Below are positions 60,213 through 64,000 of a stretch of 64,000 bases of DNA, one piece after another. A program made the position numbers and the translations under genes. Numbering within the stretch: position 1 is the stretch's first letter; each line of letters begins with the position of its first letter. Under the pieces are notes generated by a model, which made no database searches, was not told the DNA's origin, and was given only the letters and a program-made list of their open reading frames with translations. Origin of the DNA: AG25 sp035604455 (lineage in GTDB: Bacteria; Gemmatimonadota; Gemmatimonadetes; Gemmatimonadales; GWC2-71-9); the NCBI GenBank assembly GCA_035604455.1, contig DATNIM010000021.1:6450-70449 (forward strand). Reading direction: 5' to 3'.

Positions 60213-60557
60213 GTGAGGCTGCTCGTGGCAGAACAACCGTCAATCGCCGGCTTCATCGTTGCGGGATTGCGCGCCGCCGGTCATGTGATCGATGTCGCGG
60301 TGGACGGGCAGGAGGCGCTCGAATTGGGCCGTGCCCGGACCTACGACGTCTTGGTCATGGCGTTCGGCCTGCGCGATAGCGCGGGCGTCGATGTCGTCTC
60401 GGCCATGCGAGACGCAGGCCAGACCGCTCCCATCCTCCTTCTCACGCCCGGCGACATCTCGGCCGAGTTCCCAGTTGGTGCGGCGGAGGCTGTCCTGGCC
60501 AAGCCTTTTCGATTCGAAGCGTTGCTCGAGCGGTTGAACGCGTTGGACGAGCGTTAG
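60213..60557 (+). CDS. Degenerate single-domain receiver protein
   Basis: The 114-residue protein has the OmpR-type receiver fold with no output domain. The acidic pair has become AEQ (VAEQPSIAG), and the phospho-acceptor Asp is Ala50 in DVLVMAFGLRD. The Thr (LLLTPG, Thr78) and Lys (LAKPF, Lys97) remain. It cannot be phosphorylated in the usual way and may act by binding, perhaps to the adjacent kinase. A GTG start follows a palindrome. Confidence 0.8.
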   Translation: MRLLVAEQPSIAGFIVAGLRAAGHVIDVAVDGQEALELGRARTYDVLVMAFGLRDSAGVDVVSAMRDAGQTAPILLLTPGDISAEFPVGAAEAVLAKPFRFEALLERLNALDER

Positions 60558-60602
60558 CGAGCGGCTCAGCTCCGCAGGGGCGTCCTACACAAGGGGCGTA
60601 AC

Positions 60603-61226
60603 ATGGCAAGCTCAATCGAGCTGGAGAGCAGTCGCGGAACCTTTGACGCAATCTACCAGCGACGGGCCGTCCGCTCCTTCACCACGGAACCGGTGACCGA
60701 GGCCACCGTGCGAAGGCTCCTCGATGCGGCTGTGCACGCGCCGACGGCGATGCATCTTGAGCCTTGGGCCTTCGTCGTCATTCAGGACCGTGCAGCCCTA
60801 CGGCGCTATTCCGATCAGGCCAAGGTAATCGCGCAGGGCGAAGCCACGACGCACCGAGACCTCCTCAAGGCACCGACGCTCGCAGCGTCGGCGTCGGAGC
60901 ATCTGCGGCTCCTGAGTGGTCCGTCGTTCGACATTTTTCACGGCGCGGGAACCTTAATCCTCATCTGCGCGAAACCGCTCGGTTCGTTTGCGACTGCCGA
61001 CTGCTGGCTGGCCGCCGAGAACCTTATGCTTGCCGGCTGCGCGCTCGGGCTCGGCACGTGCTGCATCGGCTATGCGGTCCCCGTGCTGAACGCCCCGGAT
61101 GTGAAGCGCGAGCTTGGCATTCCTGAAGACGTGACCGCCGTGGCGCCGATCATCGTTGGTGTGCCGCAAGGGCCCGTCCCCGGCGTACCGCGCAGGCCCC
61201 CTGAGATCTTGCGGTGGGTGCGCTAG
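60603..61226 (+). CDS. Nitroreductase-family FMN oxidoreductase
   Basis: The 207-residue protein has the FMN-binding start AIYQRRAVRSFTTEPV, the APTAMHLEPWAFVVIQD segment and the late GLGTCCIGYAV. The C-terminal VPQGPVPGVPRRPPEILRWV closes the dimer. It reduces nitro or quinone-like compounds with NAD(P)H. It lies in the same direction as the GAF kinase and the degenerate receiver. Confidence 0.9.
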   Translation: MASSIELESSRGTFDAIYQRRAVRSFTTEPVTEATVRRLLDAAVHAPTAMHLEPWAFVVIQDRAALRRYSDQAKVIAQGEATTHRDLLKAPTLAASASEHLRLLSGPSFDIFHGAGTLILICAKPLGSFATADCWLAAENLMLAGCALGLGTCCIGYAVPVLNAPDVKRELGIPEDVTAVAPIIVGVPQGPVPGVPRRPPEILRWVR

Positions 61227-61309
61227 CCGCTCGCACGGTGCGCTGACCGGCCTTGAACGGCCTCACGGCCTCCCGCAGGAGGCGGGTGAGATGTGAGTGG
61301 GCGTCCGCG

Positions 61310-61644
61310 CGATCCTTTGAGAGTCCGAGCTACCGCCCGGCCGATCAGGATGTCGGCTTCCTGCAGCGTGATGACACGCGAGGTTTGCGGTTGCCGCTCG
61401 AGTACCTGAAAGCGAGCGCCTGCTCGAGGAGCATGGGATCCACTACACGATCCTCGTCCTCGGGAGTACGCGGATCGTCGAACCTGCTGCCGCACATCGA
61501 CGGGCCGCCGCACTCCGGACAGCCGCCGCCCAGATTCCCGACAACCCCGAGGTCGCGCGGCAACTCCGATCCGCCGACCGCATTATGGCCAAGAGTCGCT
61601 ACTACGACGTCGCGCGGGAATTTGGCCGCCTGGTGGGTCAGTAG
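61310..61644 (+). pseudogene. Frameshifted remnant of a LOG-family (TIGR00730) protein
   Basis: Two frames in series encode the N-terminal part of a LOG-type protein. FESPSYRPADQDVGFLQRDD and LRLPLEYLKA (to about 61413) continue, after a one-base loss, as ERLLEEHGIHYTILVLGSTRI through MAKSRYYDVAREFGRLV, ending at a TAG (61642-61644). Intact relatives carry on for more than 200 residues with the catalytic PGGxGT motif, which is missing here. It has no start context. The decay sits between the nitroreductase and esterase genes. Confidence 0.7.
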
Positions 61645-61662
61645 GGGGAATCGCTGGCCAAC

Positions 61663-63045
61663 CTAGAGCGCCGACGGGTAGGTTTCGGGCACTTCGCCGC
61701 GCTCCCACACGCTCGTGCGTTCCAGGGGCTCGACGGCCCGGGTGGTGTCGTAGTGCAGGATGACGTCGAACTGCTCGGGCAGCCGCACGTGGAAGTAGTG
61801 ACTGGCCCGCTCCGTCTCGGGGCGATAGACCACGCCGATGGCGCGCTCAAGACGAGGTACGGCCCCGAGCTCCCGAACCGCCGCGCCTGGCGTCCTCAGG
61901 TCCAGGAGGACGTTTCCCATCCCCAAGGCGTGCAGGAGAGCCTCATAGCTCTGCGGCAATGCCGGCCGCACAACTTTGCGCTCCGCGGGCTCGTCCCAGT
62001 CGGTCGCGGCCGTGACCGTGCCCGTGTACGTCAAAAAGCCCACTAGGACCGCGTCCCGACCGTGGGCGGCGCGCACGAGCTGCCCGACATTGAACTCCCC
62101 GTGCGCGCCCATCTCGGTGGCCCGAGCATCGCCGAGATGCGAATTGTGCGCCCAGACCACGATTCGCTCCCGACGGCCCCGCGCCGCGTGAAAGCCGATC
62201 AAGGCGTCGAGTGTCTCGAACATGTGCCGGTCGCGCAGGTTCCAGGATGCCACCCGGCTCCCGAACATCGTGCGATAGTAGCGCTCGGCGTTCCGGACCA
62301 GCCGGGCGTTTTGCTCCGCGTAAAAGAGGTCGTCAGACTCCAGCCGTCCGTCCCGCCGCGCGTAGTCAGCCGCCGAGCGGCGCATGTCCTCGAGCTGTGC
62401 GACGACCTCGCTCTCGCAGGAGGGCGCGAGCCCCAGGCTCGTTTCGTGCCCATAGCGTTGAGGATCATCGCCGAATTGGTTGAAGCACGCGTAGCGCTCC
62501 TGCGCGCGCCGCGCCGCATCGGGATCGACGACGCGGAGGAACTTGAGCACCGCGTCGATCGACGCATGCAAGCTGTAGAGGTCGAGCCCGTAGAACCCAA
62601 CCGCTTCGGTAGCTGGTGCCGCGTCGTTGTGCCCGCGCAGCCAGCCCACGAAGTCCAGGACGTCCGCATTACGCCACATCCACTGCGGGAACCGCCTGAA
62701 GCCGCCCAACGCCTCCTCGGCGTCCGAGTCCGGGCCTCGGCCACGCACGTAGCGGTTCACGCGGTACGCGTCCGGCCAATCCGCCTCGACGGCCACCGAG
62801 GTGAACCCCCGCTCGCGGATGAGCCGCTTGGTGAGCTCCGCCCGGATGCGATAGAACTCATGCGTACCGTGCGAGGCCTCGCCGATGAGCACGAGGTGTG
62901 CGTCCCCCACGCGCTCAAGCAGCGGCGCAAAGTCCTGCGCCTCTCCGAGCAGCGGGTGGGCGGCTGCACGGAGGGCGGAGGAACCAGGCTGCTTGGGCGT
63001 GTCGCTCACGGTGTGTGCCACCCTAACGTGAAAGCCGTGCCCCAC
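61663..63045 (-). CDS. Erythromycin-esterase-family protein
   Basis: The 460-residue protein shows the family motifs LVLIGEASHGTHEFYRIRAELTKRLI (in part), AVEADWPDAYRVNRYV, and IVVWAHNSHLGDARATEMG (His and Glu of the proposed active site). The family includes macrolide esterases but also many stress proteins of unknown substrate. In M. tuberculosis a member fused to a phosphoribosyltransferase belongs to the DosR set. The gene overlaps the 3' end of the hydrolase gene by 23 bases. Confidence 0.87.
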   Translation of the reverse strand: MGHGFHVRVAHTVSDTPKQPGSSALRAAAHPLLGEAQDFAPLLERVGDAHLVLIGEASHGTHEFYRIRAELTKRLIRERGFTSVAVEADWPDAYRVNRYVRGRGPDSDAEEALGGFRRFPQWMWRNADVLDFVGWLRGHNDAAPATEAVGFYGLDLYSLHASIDAVLKFLRVVDPDAARRAQERYACFNQFGDDPQRYGHETSLGLAPSCESEVVAQLEDMRRSAADYARRDGRLESDDLFYAEQNARLVRNAERYYRTMFGSRVASWNLRDRHMFETLDALIGFHAARGRRERIVVWAHNSHLGDARATEMGAHGEFNVGQLVRAAHGRDAVLVGFLTYTGTVTAATDWDEPAERKVVRPALPQSYEALLHALGMGNVLLDLRTPGAAVRELGAVPRLERAIGVVYRPETERASHYFHVRLPEQFDVILHYDTTRAVEPLERTSVWERGEVPETYPSAL

Positions 63046-63718
63046 CTGCGGCCAGGGCGACTTGTCCCTTGAGGTGGGTCACGAACCAATCGCGCGCGAG
63101 AGCCGCCACCCGCTCAAGCGCGCCCGGTTCCTCGAAGAGATGAGTAGCCCCGGGAACGACCACGAGTTGGCGCACACAGCGCATGCGGGCGAGCGCCGCT
63201 TCGTTCAGGGCGAGCACGTCGTAATCGGCCCCTCCCACGATCAGCAGAGTGGGCACGGTCACCCGCTGCAGGGCCTCGCCGGCCAGATCCGGTCGCCCGC
63301 CGCGCGAGACAATGGCGCTGACGGGCGGGTAATTGGCGGCCGCCACAAGAGCCGCCGCCGCCCCGGTGCTGGCCCCGAAGAAGCCGAGGGAGCGCGCGCC
63401 CGGACCCAGTTCGGCGTCGAGCCAAGCCCGTGCCTGGTTCAATCGTTCCGCGAGCAGGTCGACCGCGAACACGTTCCGTCGATCGCGGGATTCCTGTTCG
63501 GTGAGGAGATCGAAGAGCAGAGTGCCGATCCCCGCTCCGTGCAATGCGTCGGCGACAAGTCGGTTTCTGGGGCTGCGCCGGCTGCTCCCGCTCCCGTGGG
63601 CGAACAGCACTACAGACGCCGTCCCCGAGGGAAGGACCAGCGTCCCACTTAGGGTTGCTGACCCGGCGGAAATCTCCACTTCCCGGGCCGTCGGCTCGTG
63701 GTCGGCCACAAGGATCAT
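63023..63718 (-). CDS. Dienelactone-hydrolase-like alpha/beta hydrolase
   Basis: From the ATG at 63718 (231 residues; GTGs at 63748 and 63790 are in frame) the protein aligns end to end with the paralogue at 48.2-48.9 kb. Here the catalytic residues are intact: the nucleophile elbow GASTG with Ser117, an Asp in VGGADYDVL, and His193 in GATHLF. It should hydrolyse an ester or thioester of unknown nature. It is the first gene of an operon with the erythromycin-esterase-family gene. Confidence 0.82.
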   Translation of the reverse strand: MILVADHEPTAREVEISAGSATLSGTLVLPSGTASVVLFAHGSGSSRRSPRNRLVADALHGAGIGTLLFDLLTEQESRDRRNVFAVDLLAERLNQARAWLDAELGPGARSLGFFGASTGAAAALVAAANYPPVSAIVSRGGRPDLAGEALQRVTVPTLLIVGGADYDVLALNEAALARMRCVRQLVVVPGATHLFEEPGALERVAALARDWFVTHLKGQVALAAGGARLSR

Positions 63719-63897
63719 CCTCGATGAATGTTGACAGAACGGTGCCACCCGCCCCGTGAAGGGCGTGTGAGTTTGGCCCCAAGCGTTCACGCCTCCGGAG
63801 CCGGCCGTCGCGAACCTCGGAGACCACGTCCCGGAGCTTCGGTGCTTATGTTACGCCCCCACTATGAGGTGCCGTGTCCGGAACGCATAGGCGCACG

Positions 63898-64000
63898 ATG
63901 ACCGACGAAGCGGCGCGCCTGCAACGACGGTTCGAACTGCTCCTCGACGCAGGTGTTGCGATCTTCTCGGAGCGCTCGCTCAGGGGCGTGCTGCAGCGCG
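63898..64000 (+). CDS. Second GAF-type sensor kinase (3' truncated by window end)
   Basis: The ATG at 63898 begins a frame that runs off the window after 34 residues. These residues (RRFELLLDAGVAIFSERSLRGVLQR) match positions 20-45 of the GAF kinase at 58.9 kb, which reads QQRFERLLAAGLEIFAEHRL over the same stretch. It is therefore probably a paralogous kinase; the kinase domain itself is not visible. Confidence 0.6.
   Translation, partial: MTDEAARLQRRFELLLDAGVAIFSERSLRGVLQR

Noticed and set aside
61663..63045. Erythromycin esterase as an antibiotic-resistance gene
   Set aside because: The context is a stress-type island with hydrolase, CBS and phosphoribosyltransferase genes, and the family is mostly not macrolide-specific.

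Overview
The window is a GC-rich, gene-dense bacterial chromosome segment. It has many GTG and TTG starts, short intergenic gaps and frequent ATGA/GTGA gene overlaps. The organism is diderm: there are BamA/TamA-type and other outer-membrane barrels, an MsbA-like exporter and a surface-glycan locus. The mix of a PorX-like receiver-PglZ protein, NtrYX next to an Omp85 barrel and a DUF4390 protein, RDD-SpoIIM fusions, and MoxR/DUF58/DUF4350/DUF4129 clusters suggests a member of the Gemmatimonadota or a close relative. This assignment is an inference; no rRNA or tRNA gene was seen.

Layout: 0-9 kb holds the end of a PorX-like regulator, then an ABC exporter, five glycosyltransferase-type proteins and a methyltransferase for surface polysaccharide. 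9-20.4 kb holds a patatin-ferredoxin fusion, a class V aminotransferase, tyrS, a class A penicillin-binding protein, an amidohydrolase, and an argR-argG-argH unit with a clear ArgR operator over the argG promoter, followed by HNH and PCYCGC-type proteins. 20.4-25.3 kb is a minus-strand NtrYX two-component operon continuing into an Omp85-type barrel and a DUF4390 protein. 25.3-30.6 kb has YjbQ, a NYN-LOTUS-RGG RNA-binding protein, an alkyladenine glycosylase, an outer-membrane protein and an 829-base stretch without a confident gene that contains a foldable RNA element. 30.6-39.1 kb is housekeeping (CDF transporter, RlmI-like methyltransferase, aroH, thiE, mltG-ruvX-rho, an M50 protease) plus a small pair containing a lone HisKA domain. 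39.1-46 kb is a RDD/SpoIIM and MoxR-DUF58 membrane-stress cluster.

47-64 kb is the most unusual region. It brings together an ion channel, BON and CBS proteins, a phosphoribosyltransferase, a PRPP synthetase, a hibernation factor fused to a cold-shock domain, a baeRF-type release-factor homologue, an APH-AAA kinase, a DosS-like GAF histidine kinase, a degenerate receiver, a nitroreductase, an erythromycin-esterase-family protein and two related alpha/beta hydrolases, one of which has lost its catalytic Ser and His. A second GAF kinase begins at the right edge. From memory, many of these families match the DosR dormancy regulon of Mycobacterium tuberculosis, so I read this region as a candidate hypoxia/dormancy island outside the Actinobacteria. 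A frameshifted LOG-family remnant lies inside it.
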